A DNA stretch of 64,000 nucleotides from Acidobacteriota bacterium (GTDB taxonomy: Bacteria; Acidobacteriota; Thermoanaerobaculia; UBA5066; Gp7-AA6): NCBI GenBank assembly GCA_027307335.1, contig DAHUXD010000013.1:1-64000 (forward strand), read 5' to 3'. Positions 42,791 to 52,018 of the stretch are shown here, one piece after another (the stretch's first letter is position 1; each line of letters opens with the position of its first letter). The position numbers were made by a program, and so were the translations under genes. Below the pieces are notes generated by a model. The model saw nothing but the letters and a program-made list of their open reading frames with translations. It did not search any database and was not told the DNA's origin.

Positions 42791-43608
42791 GCGCCGTCCG
42801 CGGCGAGGGAACGCCGTGGCGCGCGGCGCTGCCGTTCGCGCGCATCGGCTTCCTCAACATGCTCGCGTTCCGCGCGCGCTACTACGTCGGCGTTCTGACC
42901 TATCTCTTCAACGTCGCCGTGTACTACTTCATCTGGCGCGCGGTCTTCCGGCAGGGCGGCTCCGTCGCGGGCATGACGCTCGAGGACATGGTCACGTACG
43001 TCGCCGTCGGCTGGGCGATCCGCTCCTTCTACTTCAACGAGATCGACCGCGAGCTCGGCACGCAGGTGCAGGAGGGCAAGCTCGCGATGAACCTGATCCG
43101 GCCGGTGGACTTCCAGACGGTCATGATCGCCGACGCCGCCGGGCAGTCGGCGTTCCGGGCCGTCCTGTTCACGATCCCGATCGCGATCGTTCTCGCGCTC
43201 GTCTTCCCGCTGAAGCCGCCCGCCTCGCCGCTCGCGGCCCTGCTCTTCCTCGTGTCGGCGACCCTGTCGTTCTTCCTCGTCGCCGCGCTCAACTTCCTCG
43301 TCGGCCTCGTCGCGATCCGCTCGAAGTCGATCCTCGGGATCCTGCGGGCGAAGTACCTCGTGTTCGAGCTCCTGTCGGGCCTCCTCATCCCGACGACGCT
43401 CTTCCCGCAGCCACTCCGCTCGATCCTCTTCGCCTCGCCGTTCCCGCACATCAACTTCACGCCGGCCGCGCTCTACCTGGGCCAGGCCGCCGGGACGCGG
43501 GCGCTCGGCCTGCTCGCGCTGCAGGCGGGGTGGACCGCGGGCCTCCTCGCCCTGGGCCAGTATGCGTGGCGCCGCTCGCGGCGGCGCATCACGATCCAGG
43601 GAGGCTGA
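42787..43608 (+). CDS. ABC-2 exporter permease (ABC-2_4/DUF990-type), first subunit
   Basis: 273 residues, GTG at 42787 overlapping the ATPase stop. Six predicted helices: NMLAFRARYYVGVLTYLFNV, the TLEDMVTYVAVGWAIRSFYF coupling segment, ELGTQVQEGKLAMNLIRPVD cytoplasmic loop, then FRAVLFTIPIAIVLALVFPL, ALLFLVSATLSFFLVAALNF and a C-terminal helix. The loop EGKLAMNLIRPV is diagnostic for this permease class. Forms a heterodimer with the next protein. Confidence 0.85.
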   Translation: MSAVRGEGTPWRAALPFARIGFLNMLAFRARYYVGVLTYLFNVAVYYFIWRAVFRQGGSVAGMTLEDMVTYVAVGWAIRSFYFNEIDRELGTQVQEGKLAMNLIRPVDFQTVMIADAAGQSAFRAVLFTIPIAIVLALVFPLKPPASPLAALLFLVSATLSFFLVAALNFLVGLVAIRSKSILGILRAKYLVFELLSGLLIPTTLFPQPLRSILFASPFPHINFTPAALYLGQAAGTRALGLLALQAGWTAGLLALGQYAWRRSRRRITIQGG

Positions 43609-44413
43609 GATCGTCGCGGCCTTCCGGCGCCACCTGCGGCTCTTCGTGCTGTACTTCTCGCAGTACGCGAAGGCACGGCTCGAGTACCGCCTGGATTTCT
43701 TCTCGAGCGTGTTCGCGTCCTTCCTCGGGACGGCGGCCGCCTTCGGATTCCTCCTGATCGTCTTCTCGCGGGTCCCGGCGGTGCACGGCTGGACCTTCGA
43801 GGAGATGGTGTTCCTCTACGGCTTCTCGCTCATCCCGCTCGGGATCTTCAACGTCCTGTCGTGGAACCTCTATCTCTTCTCCGACCGTTACTTGATCGAG
43901 GGCCGCTTCGACCGCGTGCTGGTGCGGCCGGTCAACTCGATCTTCCAGGTCCTCTTCGAGGCCTTCCGCCTGGAGTCGCTGCAGGAGAGCGTGACCGGGA
44001 TCGCGGCGGTCGTCTGGGCGTCGCGAAAGATGGGGCTCTCGTTCTCCGCGCCCGACGTCGTCCTCTTCGTCCTGTGGACCTTCTGCGGCGCCGCCATCTA
44101 CCTCGCGATCTTCATCGGGCTGACCGCGACCTCCTTCTGGATCGAGGACCGGATCGGCATCGTGCCGCCCGTCTTCAACCTGATGCAGTTCGGCCGCTAT
44201 CCGCTCACGATCTACGACGGCTGGATCCGCTTCACGCTCTCCTTCGTGATCCCGTTCGCGTTCGCGTCCTTCTATCCGGTCGTGCACTTCCTGAAGCGGG
44301 GCGAGTTCGCGCGCGAGTTCTGGGCCGTCCCGCTGATCGCCGCCGCCTGCCTCGCGATCGCATGGACGATCTGGGACCGCGGGGTGCGCCGGTACCACTC
44401 GACGGGAAGCTAG
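43562..44413 (+). CDS. ABC-2 exporter permease (ABC-2_6-type), second subunit
   Basis: 283 residues from ATG at 43562, which overlaps the preceding gene by 47 bases. GGGAGG lies after this ATG, just before an ATC at 43610, so the true start may lie further in; no ATG, GTG or TTG is there. Homologous to its partner: LFVLYFSQYAKARLEYRLDF, WTFEEMVFLYGFSLIPLGIF, the loop DRYLIEGRFDRVLVRPVNSI, then helices and FAREFWAVPLIAAACLAIAW. It pairs with the preceding permease. Confidence 0.85.
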   Translation: MRGAARGGASRSREAEIVAAFRRHLRLFVLYFSQYAKARLEYRLDFFSSVFASFLGTAAAFGFLLIVFSRVPAVHGWTFEEMVFLYGFSLIPLGIFNVLSWNLYLFSDRYLIEGRFDRVLVRPVNSIFQVLFEAFRLESLQESVTGIAAVVWASRKMGLSFSAPDVVLFVLWTFCGAAIYLAIFIGLTATSFWIEDRIGIVPPVFNLMQFGRYPLTIYDGWIRFTLSFVIPFAFASFYPVVHFLKRGEFAREFWAVPLIAAACLAIAWTIWDRGVRRYHSTGS

Positions 44414-44416
44414 CCG

Positions 44417-45835
44417 GTGTCTCGACGCGCGATCGGGGCTCTCCTCGTCACCGGCACCGCCGTCGCGGCCGCCGTTCTCCTCTTCGGCGCGGGGTACCCG
44501 ACGCCGATCTACGACGGCTGGGGCTACTACCAGCTCTCGATGATCCTGCGCGCGCACGGCCTCGGAAGCTTTCCCGCCGGAATCCGGACCTACGGCTATC
44601 CGTTCTTCACGCTGATCGCCACGGGGTTCCGGCCTTTCTCGCCGGAGGGCTTTCGCCTCGTCGTGTTCCTGGCGCAGCTCGCGATCTACCTCGGCGCCTG
44701 TGCCCTCGCCGCCCGCCGCCTCGCGCGCCTGACCGGCTCGGCCGGGATCGGCCTCCTCGCGTACGCGCTCGCCGCCGTAAACCCCGCTCTGCTCGCGCAG
44801 GCGACCGAGCCGCTCACCGATCTCGTGTCGGCGGCGCTGATCCTCGCGGCGGCGGCGCTCGCCTGGCGCATGCCCGGCGCGCCGCGGCCCGGCGCGGCGT
44901 GGCGCGAGACCTTTCCGAGCTTTCTCTGCGCGGGCCTCGCGGTGGCCGTCCGCCCGGCCAACCTCGCCGCGGCGGCGGGGCTCGCGGTGGCCTGGGCGGT
45001 GCGCGCCGCGCGCTGGAGGGAGCCCCGGGTGCGCGGGCTCGCCGCCGCGCTCGTCGGGTTCGCCGTGCCGCTCGCTCCTCAGATGCTCGCCCGGCGCGCG
45101 CAGACCGGCGCGTTCCTGCCCCTCGTCGACTCCGGCCTCTACCGCGACCAGGCGGCCTGGGGCATGCGCGTGCTGAAGTACGGCACGCTCGTGGCCGACG
45201 GGCGCACCCCGTTCCTGGTGTGGGCGAACCCGCTCTACCGCGGCGCGGCGACGCCCGGGGCGTTCGCCGGCCGCGATCCGCTCGCCTACGCCGGCACGCT
45301 CCTCCTGCACGGCTTCGCGATGGTCGACCGGGATCTGCCGTTCACCTACGTCACGGACCTCCACGCCTGGTACGCGCGCCCGCTGGCGGTCGCCAATCTT
45401 CTCCTCCTCGCGTTCGCGCTCGTTCTTCTCGTCGCCGCCGGGACGCGCGTCGTGCGCCGCGGCCGGAGAACCTTCGACGAGCCGGCGTTCGCGGCCGTGG
45501 CGCTCCTGCTCGTGGGCGGCGCGTACGCGGCCGTCTATCTCCCGGTCGCGGTCGAGGCGCGGTTCGGCGCTCCCCTGCAGGCGCTCGCGCCGGCGGCGAT
45601 CGCCCTCGGCATCGCGGAGCTGTGCGGCGCGCCCTCCCCCGGGACGCGGCGCGCCGTCTTCGCCGGAGCGGCGCTCCTCGCGGCGGGAGGCGTCGTCCTC
45701 TCCGCCTGGATCGACCGGCAGCGGAGCAACCCGCCGGATCTGCGCGGACTCTGGCCGGAGATCAGCGGGGCGTCGGCGAATCCGGCTCCGGGACCGGAGC
45801 CGGGGCAGACGCCGGCGGCGGGGGTGGGACGCTGA
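44417..45835 (+). CDS. Polytopic glycosyltransferase-like membrane protein
   Basis: 472 residues, GTG at 44417 just after the permease stop. About ten hydrophobic helices. The first extracytoplasmic loop has PIYDGWGYYQLSMILRAHGL, positioned like the catalytic D/E of GT39/ArnT/PMT-type enzymes that use polyprenyl-phosphate sugars, and PFFTLIATGFRPFSPEGFR. No second family motif is certain, so GT-C is a tentative call. It follows the ABC exporter genes and may act on the same product. The 3' end overlaps the convergent CPBP gene by 74 bases. Confidence 0.65.
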   Translation: MSRRAIGALLVTGTAVAAAVLLFGAGYPTPIYDGWGYYQLSMILRAHGLGSFPAGIRTYGYPFFTLIATGFRPFSPEGFRLVVFLAQLAIYLGACALAARRLARLTGSAGIGLLAYALAAVNPALLAQATEPLTDLVSAALILAAAALAWRMPGAPRPGAAWRETFPSFLCAGLAVAVRPANLAAAAGLAVAWAVRAARWREPRVRGLAAALVGFAVPLAPQMLARRAQTGAFLPLVDSGLYRDQAAWGMRVLKYGTLVADGRTPFLVWANPLYRGAATPGAFAGRDPLAYAGTLLLHGFAMVDRDLPFTYVTDLHAWYARPLAVANLLLLAFALVLLVAAGTRVVRRGRRTFDEPAFAAVALLLVGGAYAAVYLPVAVEARFGAPLQALAPAAIALGIAELCGAPSPGTRRAVFAGAALLAAGGVVLSAWIDRQRSNPPDLRGLWPEISGASANPAPGPEPGQTPAAGVGR

Positions 45836-48800
45836 ATCCTCCCGCGAGCGCCGGCTCCCGCGGCGGCGTCTCGCGCCGCCTTCCCGAGAACAGGACGAGG
45901 GCCGCCAGGCCGAGGAGCACCGCGGCGACGGCGCCGGCACCGCGGTCCGCGCCGGCCGGCTGATCGAGCAGCTCGAGCGCGACGCGCCCGCCGAACGCGA
46001 GGATGCCGAAGAGCGCCCAGGCGGCGGCATGGTCCCGCAGGAGCCCGAAGGCGCACACGGCCGCCCACGCGGCGAACAGGAGACCGGTGAGCAGCTCGAA
46101 TCCGAACCCCGCGCCGGACCGCAGCTCCGACGGGAAGAGCGCGAGCACGATCGCGGCGGCGCCGAGGGCGCGGCCGGCGCGCGTGCGGAAGAACGCCGTC
46201 CGCCACGCGAGCGCCGCGGCCGCGGCGATCGACGCGGCGACGAAGGCTCCGCGCGCCGCGCTCCACACGGCGTCGATCCCGGGGACCGCCGTCGCGAGGC
46301 TGCCCGGGAGCGCGGGGTCCGGCTCGTACAGCGACGGCACGCGAAGCGCGATCACGTGGAACCACCGCGCGAGCCCCGCGGCGATCGCGACCGACAGGAC
46401 GGCACGGACGAGCGCATCGCCGAACGAGCCGCGGCGGCGCAGCGCCGCCGGCCAGCCCGGCCGCGCGGCGCCGAGCAGGACGAACCCGAGGCACGCCACA
46501 ACCAGGATCGCGGCGAGCGAGAGCGTCAGCGAGAGGACGAGCCCCAGGCGGAACAGCGTCATCGGCTTCTCGGTGTCGTACACGCGGAAGAGCGCCGGCC
46601 AGGTGTTGGCGAGCCCGGCACCGGCGACGAGCGCCGTCCAGGCGAGGGGGCGGAGGAGACGCCGCCAGCGGAAGTCGGGCTCGCGCACGCGGCGCAGGAA
46701 GAGCACCACCGCGACGCCGACGAGCGACCCGGCGGCGAGCACCCGCACCGCCGTGAGCACGACCTCCGCCGAAGTGCGCCGCCGCTGCTCGCGCAGGTAG
46801 TCCTCGGGGATGTCGATCGACGGGAGGAACGAAGCCAGGCGCGGACCGTGGAAGACCGCGGTCAGCCGCGGACGGGCGCGGCCGACGCCCGGCGGCCGCG
46901 ATTCGAGCACCACGGTCGTGTCCACCCGCTTCGGGCGCGCCTCGGTGCCCACCTCGAGGACCGAGTACTCGCCGGCCGGGTACCCGAGGAGCCCGGCCGC
47001 CGCCGCCGCCCGCCGCCGCGCGTCGCCCTCGGGCACGGGCGGGCCTTCCGGCGCGTCCTCGCCGATCGGGTGCACGAACGCGACGACCCGTCCGCGCCGC
47101 GCGTCGAGCAGGACCTTCCACTCCTCCTTGCTCTCGGGCCGGTAGAAGCGCACCACCCAGTACGCGAGCGGCAGCTGGCGCTCCGCGAGTCGCCGGAACG
47201 CGGCGACGCCCCCCTGCTCGACGACGTAGCGGGCGGCCGCGTCCGAGAAGCCGGGGACGCCCGAGGCGTCCTGGGGCCGCGCCTCGCGGACGCTCTGGTC
47301 GTAGGGAAAGCCGGTTCCCGTGTAGACCGCGGTCGACCACCGGACGGGGTCCGCGCCGTTCGCCTTCAGGAAGCGGCCCGCGATCGCCTCGGCTTCGGCG
47401 CGGCTGGTCGCGTCCTCGACGAGCGGCCGGTCGCCGTCCGCCGGGACGAGGAAGGACGAGGCGAGCAGGAGGGCGGCGATGGCGGCGAACGCCAGCACGC
47501 TCCGCGACAGCGGGCGCACGTTCGCCGCCGCCTCGTCCATCAGCGCGGTGCGCGGCGGCTCGGGCACGAATCCGGCGTCGGCGTTGGTCAGCCCGGCGGT
47601 CGGAAGGAAGCCGCCGCGCCGGGCGGCGAGCACGATCGACACGATCAGCGGCAGCACGAGGATGAAGGCGGCCACCGCTCCCGAGACGACGTAGTAGGTG
47701 TTCGCGGAGCGCAGCAGCAGGAGCGCCGTGTACAGCGCGTCCACGGTGAAGTGCCAGACGAGCAGCGGCAGGACGCCGTAGCGCAGGAACACGAGGCCGA
47801 TCACGACGCCGGCGCAGCCGACCTCGACGCCCCGGATGTAGAAGGGCTGATTGGGGTACGTCGAGTGGCCGAACCCCCAGATGAAGGCCGGCACGACCAC
47901 CGCGACGAAGCGTCCCGCGCCGAGCCGGTCCAGGAACGAGATCGAGAACATCCGGCTGATGCCCTCCTCGGACACGGCCGGCAGGAATCCGATGAGCAGC
48001 ACCTCGGCCCAGGGAAGCGCGGTGTTGAGCATGTCGCTGTACGGCACGTCGGCGGGGGCCCATGCGCCGAAATGGTCCGCGACCACGTAGAAGACCGCCT
48101 GGTAAGCGAAGAAGAACGCGACGAGCGCGTAGCCGAGCGCGACGCTCCGCAGGAACTCGCGCGTGCGGATGCCCGGCAGCGAGAACGCGCTCGAGAGCGA
48201 CAGCGGCCTCGGAAACCGTTCGCGATAGATCGGCTCCGCCGATGCCACGACGATTGCGATGCCCGCGCCGGTCGCGACGGCGAGCAAAACGGCGACGACG
48301 ATGCGGTTCGTCAGATACGCCGACAGCGGGCTCGCCGTGTCGTAGCCGTACAGCGCGAGCGGCAGCTCGTTGAGCTGCGACAGCAGCTGCAACAGCACGG
48401 CGACGCCGCCGAACGCGGCCACGAGACCCCAGCGCACGTCCTTGAGCACGATCTTCCGGACGAGCACCCCGAGCATCGCGAGCAGGGTCGCGAACAGGGC
48501 GACGGTCGCCACCTGCCCCGCCGCCTCGTTCTTCGAGCGGAGGCGCTGGTAGTCGCGCGTCCAGGCCTCGGGCACGTGGAGGAACTCCCCGTACGCCGTG
48601 ACCCGGTCTCCGGAGACGGCCGCCTCGTAGCGCAGCGTCGCGTCGCCCCAGCGGACGCCCTTCTTCTCGAACACGAAATTCCAGTCCGAGCGGTTCGGCC
48701 GGGAGACCGGCGTCGCCTCGATCGGCGCGAGGGCGTCGGCCGCGAGCCCCCGGGCGGCGAGCTCGCGCAGGGCGAGCGCCCGGGCCTGACCCTCCGTCAG

Positions 48801-49226
48801 GCGCGGCCCCGGCGCGTCCTCGGGCAGGACCGAGCGATAGTCGACGAGCGCGCCGAGCGGCGAGACCGCGACGCGCTCCTCGGCCTTCACCCCCGAGCGG
48901 AACCAACGCATCCGCCACTGCCAGATCCTGACCTCGCGCCCGTAGATGCGGCTCGCGCGTTCGAGGCCGAGCACCCGCTCGAGATAGACCTTCGCGGCGT
49001 CGTCCACGTCGAACTCGCCCGCGAACCGCGCGCCCTTCACGTCGCGGCCGCGCTCGGCGAGGAGCCTCTCCCCCAGGGCGCGCGCCTGCGTCCGATTCAC
49101 CCGGAATTCGATCGAGGCCTCGGGGAACGCGCGCCGGAAGAGGGCGCCCGTCACGAGCGCGCCGAGGACGATGGCCGCCGCGCAGGCCGCGAGAAAGCGG
49201 CGGTCCCGGCGGTCGAGCTTCTCCAT
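45762..49226 (-). CDS. Very large CPBP-family intramembrane metalloprotease-like protein
   Basis: 1154 residues, ATG at 49226, against about 200-350 for ordinary CPBP proteins. The protease core lies at about 360-500: SEEGISRMFSISFLD (EExxxR near 419), WGFGHSTYPNQPF (near 452) and LVWHFTVDALY (near 491), the glutamates and histidines of the ABI/CPBP zinc site. Each half has an extracytoplasmic domain (ARALGERLLAERGRDVKGAR; EAEAIAGRFLKANGADPVRW), with matching ends (AYGEFLHVPEAWTRDYQRLR; FLPSIDIPEDYLREQRRRTS), then helices; the second half has no protease motif. This suggests a duplication. Proline-rich C-tail. Likely substrate: membrane-anchored signals or lipids. Confidence 0.85.
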   Translation of the reverse strand: MEKLDRRDRRFLAACAAAIVLGALVTGALFRRAFPEASIEFRVNRTQARALGERLLAERGRDVKGARFAGEFDVDDAAKVYLERVLGLERASRIYGREVRIWQWRMRWFRSGVKAEERVAVSPLGALVDYRSVLPEDAPGPRLTEGQARALALRELAARGLAADALAPIEATPVSRPNRSDWNFVFEKKGVRWGDATLRYEAAVSGDRVTAYGEFLHVPEAWTRDYQRLRSKNEAAGQVATVALFATLLAMLGVLVRKIVLKDVRWGLVAAFGGVAVLLQLLSQLNELPLALYGYDTASPLSAYLTNRIVVAVLLAVATGAGIAIVVASAEPIYRERFPRPLSLSSAFSLPGIRTREFLRSVALGYALVAFFFAYQAVFYVVADHFGAWAPADVPYSDMLNTALPWAEVLLIGFLPAVSEEGISRMFSISFLDRLGAGRFVAVVVPAFIWGFGHSTYPNQPFYIRGVEVGCAGVVIGLVFLRYGVLPLLVWHFTVDALYTALLLLRSANTYYVVSGAVAAFILVLPLIVSIVLAARRGGFLPTAGLTNADAGFVPEPPRTALMDEAAANVRPLSRSVLAFAAIAALLLASSFLVPADGDRPLVEDATSRAEAEAIAGRFLKANGADPVRWSTAVYTGTGFPYDQSVREARPQDASGVPGFSDAAARYVVEQGGVAAFRRLAERQLPLAYWVVRFYRPESKEEWKVLLDARRGRVVAFVHPIGEDAPEGPPVPEGDARRRAAAAAGLLGYPAGEYSVLEVGTEARPKRVDTTVVLESRPPGVGRARPRLTAVFHGPRLASFLPSIDIPEDYLREQRRRTSAEVVLTAVRVLAAGSLVGVAVVLFLRRVREPDFRWRRLLRPLAWTALVAGAGLANTWPALFRVYDTEKPMTLFRLGLVLSLTLSLAAILVVACLGFVLLGAARPGWPAALRRRGSFGDALVRAVLSVAIAAGLARWFHVIALRVPSLYEPDPALPGSLATAVPGIDAVWSAARGAFVAASIAAAAALAWRTAFFRTRAGRALGAAAIVLALFPSELRSGAGFGFELLTGLLFAAWAAVCAFGLLRDHAAAWALFGILAFGGRVALELLDQPAGADRGAGAVAAVLLGLAALVLFSGRRRETPPREPALAGGFSVPPPPPASAPAPVPEPDSPTPR

Positions 49227-49245
49227 GCGCTCCCGCCGGCGGGCG

Positions 49246-50016
49246 TCAGCCCGCGAGAACGCTCCCGCCGTTGACGTTGACCACCTCGCCCTGGAGGTGG
49301 CGCGCGAGATCGGACACGAGGAACAGCACCGGTCCCGCGATGTCCGCGGCGGAGGCGACCCGGCCGATCGGGATCAACTTCACGATCTGGGCGTACTCCG
49401 CCGGGTCCGCCAGCGAGGCGGCGGACATGTCGGTGTCCACCCAGCCGGGCGCGACGCAGTTGACGCGGATTCCGCGCGGCCCGAGCTCGGCGGCGAGGGA
49501 CTTCGTGTAGGAGATCAGCGCGCCCTTCGAGGCAGCGTACGCCGAGTGCCGCGCCTCGCCGCGCTGGCCCGCCGTGGAGGAGACGAACACGACCGAGCCG
49601 CGAGTCTTCTCGAGGTGGGGCACGGCCGCGTCGGTCACGAGGAAGCAGCCGCGCACGTTGATCGCGTAGGTCCGGTCCCAGACGTCGAGGCGGCCCTCTC
49701 CCGCCGGGTCCTCCAGCCAGACGCCGGCGTTGTTGACGACGATGTCGAGGCGCTGCCATGCCGCCACGACGTCGCGCACGAGCTGTCGGGCGTCCTCCGG
49801 CTTCGAGACGTCGCCCGCGAGCGCCATCGCCTCGCCGCCGGCGGCGCGAATCTCGCGCACGGCCGCGTTCGCGGCGGCCTCGTCCCGGACGAAGTTCAAG
49901 GCGACCCGCGCTCCGGCGCGGGCGAGGAGGTCCGCGCAGGCGCGGCCGATCCCGCGCGAGCCGCCCGTGACGAGCGCGGTCCGGGACGAGAGGTCGATCG
50001 AGTACCCGTCGGCCAC
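49246..50016 (-). CDS. Short-chain dehydrogenase/reductase (FabG-like)
   Basis: 256 residues, GTG at 50016. Classical SDR: TALVTGGSRGIGRA nucleotide loop, DVSKPED acidic site, IVVNNAGVW, catalytic Ser in SVVFVSSTAGQ and YAASK with Tyr and Lys, then VNCVAPGWVDTDM and NVNGGSVLAG. An NADPH-dependent 3-oxoacyl-ACP or ketone reductase; FabG identity is possible but no fatty-acid synthesis genes flank it. A 20-bp spacer precedes the CPBP gene on the same strand. Confidence 0.9.
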   Translation of the reverse strand: MADGYSIDLSSRTALVTGGSRGIGRACADLLARAGARVALNFVRDEAAANAAVREIRAAGGEAMALAGDVSKPEDARQLVRDVVAAWQRLDIVVNNAGVWLEDPAGEGRLDVWDRTYAINVRGCFLVTDAAVPHLEKTRGSVVFVSSTAGQRGEARHSAYAASKGALISYTKSLAAELGPRGIRVNCVAPGWVDTDMSAASLADPAEYAQIVKLIPIGRVASAADIAGPVLFLVSDLARHLQGEVVNVNGGSVLAG

Positions 50017-50123
50017 GAGCGCTCTTATATCCCAGACCCGGCGCCGCTACGCCCCGGCGACGTCCCGAGGAGCGCCGCGACGAGGGATCCCTCCGGCGCC
50101 GAAAGGGTCCCGACTTGCCGCGC

Positions 50124-51482
50124 CTACTTCCCCGCGACCAGTTCCCCCACGTAACGCGAGAACGTCTCGAGCACGGGCGCCGAAGACTTCAGCTCGACGT
50201 CCACGTCCGCGGCGCGGGCCAGCGCCCGGGCGAGCTCGGCGGTCGAATACGCGGAGCAGCGCTTCGCGCTCATGTACAGCGCGTACGGCTTCGGCGGCCG
50301 CGCGTACGGCGACCGCCCGAACGGGGCGATCGGGGCGATCAGGCTGGGGTAGAGCCGGGACTCGAAGGCGCGCGGCGACATCGCGGCGTCGAATCCGCCG
50401 ACCTCGTCGAGCCGCGCGCGGAGCGTGAGCATGCGCCGGACCTCGCCGGTGATGATGCCGAGGAGCTGCTGCGGCCAGATCTCTTCGGCGACCTCCATCT
50501 CGTTCCTCCCCTGCCGGACCGCGCGCCGGTCGATCTCGAGGAGTCGTTCGATGCGCGTGAGCGCCGCGGCGGCGTCACGCCGCCCGAGCGCCTCGAAGAA
50601 GTCGTACACGTCCTCGGAAGACTCGTCGACGACGCTCGCGACGACATCGTCGGCGCGGATGCGGCCGCCCTTCCCGGCCCAGTCGAGGAGGCGCTCGAGC
50701 TCCGCGGCGAACAGCGCGGGATCGCCGTCGGCGTCGGTGCGCTGGATCAGCCGCTGGACGGCGCCGTTCTCGAGCGAGACCTCCCGCTCTTTCGCCTTCG
50801 ACGCAGCGAGCCGCTGCAGCTCGGAGCCCGCGTTCTCCCCAACGCTCTTCTCGAGCACCAGTCCCCGGGCGGCGATCTCCTCGAGCAGGTCGACGCCCGC
50901 CGGCGGCGCGACGGCGGTCAGGACCGCGACGGTCCCGTCGTTCCCGCCCCGCTCGAGGAGGGCCCGGACGGCGCCGCGCAGGACCGCGATGCCGCCGCCC
51001 TTCTCCTCCGGCAGCTCCCGCAGAACCTCCGTCAGCGCGGCCGCCTCGCCCTTCTTGCGGGCCCGCCGGGCCGCCGCCTCGGCGTTCTCCGCGGGGTCGG
51101 CGGTCGGGGAGAGATCCAGCGCCGCCAGGAGCGCCCGCGCGTTCTTGAAGGCCTTCCGACGGCCGCCCCCCCCTCCCTCGGCCCAGCCCGCGAGCGCCGC
51201 CTCGAGCAGAGCGCCCGGAGTCTCCGTGCCGAGCAGGCGCGAGACGTCGAGCGACACGATCCGCCGCGCGGCGAAGAGCGAGCGGTTGAGCAGCGCGTCG
51301 GACACGGCCTCGGCCGGCGCGTCGTCGTCGAAGTGGATCACCTCGCTCTCTTCGTTCGCGAGCGCCGCGCGCACATGCGCCGCCGCCTCGTCGACGAAGA
51401 ACTCCACCGGTCCGGCGACGAGAACGACGGCGGGCGCGTCGTCGAACGAAGGGATCGCATCCCGGTCAAACGCCTTCCTCAT
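50124..51482 (-). CDS. holA: DNA polymerase III subunit delta (HolA-like)
   Basis: 452 residues, ATG at 51482; longer than the usual 340 because of a loop after the first domain (WAEGGGGGRRKAFKNARAL) and charged insertions. Pattern: VVLVAGPVEFFVDEAAAHVR (P-loop-like but degenerate), DALLNRSLFAARRIVSLDVS, VAVLTAVAPPAGVDLLEEIA, LFAAELERLLDWAGKGGRIR, VDESSEDVYDFFEALGRRDA and ALYMSAKRCSAYSTAELARA. It is the wrench of the clamp loader that opens the sliding clamp. Follows the DksA gene, beyond a terminator. Confidence 0.82.
   Translation of the reverse strand: MRKAFDRDAIPSFDDAPAVVLVAGPVEFFVDEAAAHVRAALANEESEVIHFDDDAPAEAVSDALLNRSLFAARRIVSLDVSRLLGTETPGALLEAALAGWAEGGGGGRRKAFKNARALLAALDLSPTADPAENAEAAARRARKKGEAAALTEVLRELPEEKGGGIAVLRGAVRALLERGGNDGTVAVLTAVAPPAGVDLLEEIAARGLVLEKSVGENAGSELQRLAASKAKEREVSLENGAVQRLIQRTDADGDPALFAAELERLLDWAGKGGRIRADDVVASVVDESSEDVYDFFEALGRRDAAAALTRIERLLEIDRRAVRQGRNEMEVAEEIWPQQLLGIITGEVRRMLTLRARLDEVGGFDAAMSPRAFESRLYPSLIAPIAPFGRSPYARPPKPYALYMSAKRCSAYSTAELARALARAADVDVELKSSAPVLETFSRYVGELVAGK
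50568..50584. repeat. 17-bp palindrome within holA
   Basis: Same GGCGGCGTCACGCCGCC as at 4983-4999, here coding for RRDAA. May be coincidence in GC-rich sequence. Confidence 0.3.
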
Positions 51483-51503
51483 CGAGGCGTCAGTCTAGCG
51501 AAA

Positions 51504-51539
51504 CGAAAAAGGCCCCCGCCGGCGAAACCGACGGGGGCC
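51504..51539 (-). terminator. Rho-independent terminator of the DksA-like gene
   Basis: On the minus strand GGCCCCCGTCGG and CCGGCGGGGGCC form a long stem (51511-51539) followed by TTTTTCG (51510-51504), 25 bases after the stop. Confidence 0.93.
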
Positions 51540-51563
51540 ACGTGAGCAGAGGAACCGTGAAGG

Positions 51564-51953
51564 TTAGTTCTGGAGCATCCCTTTCTCGGAGAGCTCCTGG
51601 CAGTCGAGGCAGTACGGCGCCCAGGGCACCGCGTTCAGCCGCTTCTCGGTCATGAGCTGGCCGCAGTTCAAGCAGAGGCCGTAGTTGCCCTCGTCGATCC
51701 GCGCGAGCGCGTCGTCGATGTGCAGGAGCGTGTTGCGCTCGCCGTCGGTCAGCGAGTAGAGAAACTCGCGCGTGTACGAGGAGACCGCCTTGTCCGCGAT
51801 GTCCTGCGTCGACTCCTCGGTCGTCTCTTCCTCCGCGCTGCGCGTCTTGGCGATCTCGGCCGAGAGCGACGACTTCTTGTCGTCCAGGAGCCGCCGGTAC
51901 TTCTCCATCTCCTTCTTGGTCATTCGGGCGGCCTTGGTGGCTGTCGAAGGCAT
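51564..51953 (-). CDS. DksA/TraR-family zinc-finger protein
   Basis: 129 residues, ATG at 51953 with GGAGA nine bases upstream; a longer frame starting near 52352 is shadow. Coiled coil with KKEMEKYRRLLDDKKSSLSA and acidic DIADKAVSSYT, then the four-cysteine zinc finger: LCLNCGQLM and YCLDCQELSEKG. The family binds the RNA polymerase secondary channel to modulate ppGpp-dependent promoters; here the tip of the coiled coil lacks the classical DxxDxA exactly but shows DALARIDEGNYG. Monocistronic, with a promoter at 52019-52046 and its own terminator. Confidence 0.9.
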   Translation of the reverse strand: MPSTATKAARMTKKEMEKYRRLLDDKKSSLSAEIAKTRSAEEETTEESTQDIADKAVSSYTREFLYSLTDGERNTLLHIDDALARIDEGNYGLCLNCGQLMTEKRLNAVPWAPYCLDCQELSEKGMLQN

Positions 51954-52018
51954 TCGTGGGTCTCCTTTTCTTACGGCCCCCACCCTCAGCAAAACCCGGG
52001 CCGTTTTCGGGATGCGAG

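Noticed and set aside
43562-43610. Frameshift at the start of the second ABC-2 permease
   Set aside because: The frame is intact; only the start codon is unclear, so no disruption is claimed.
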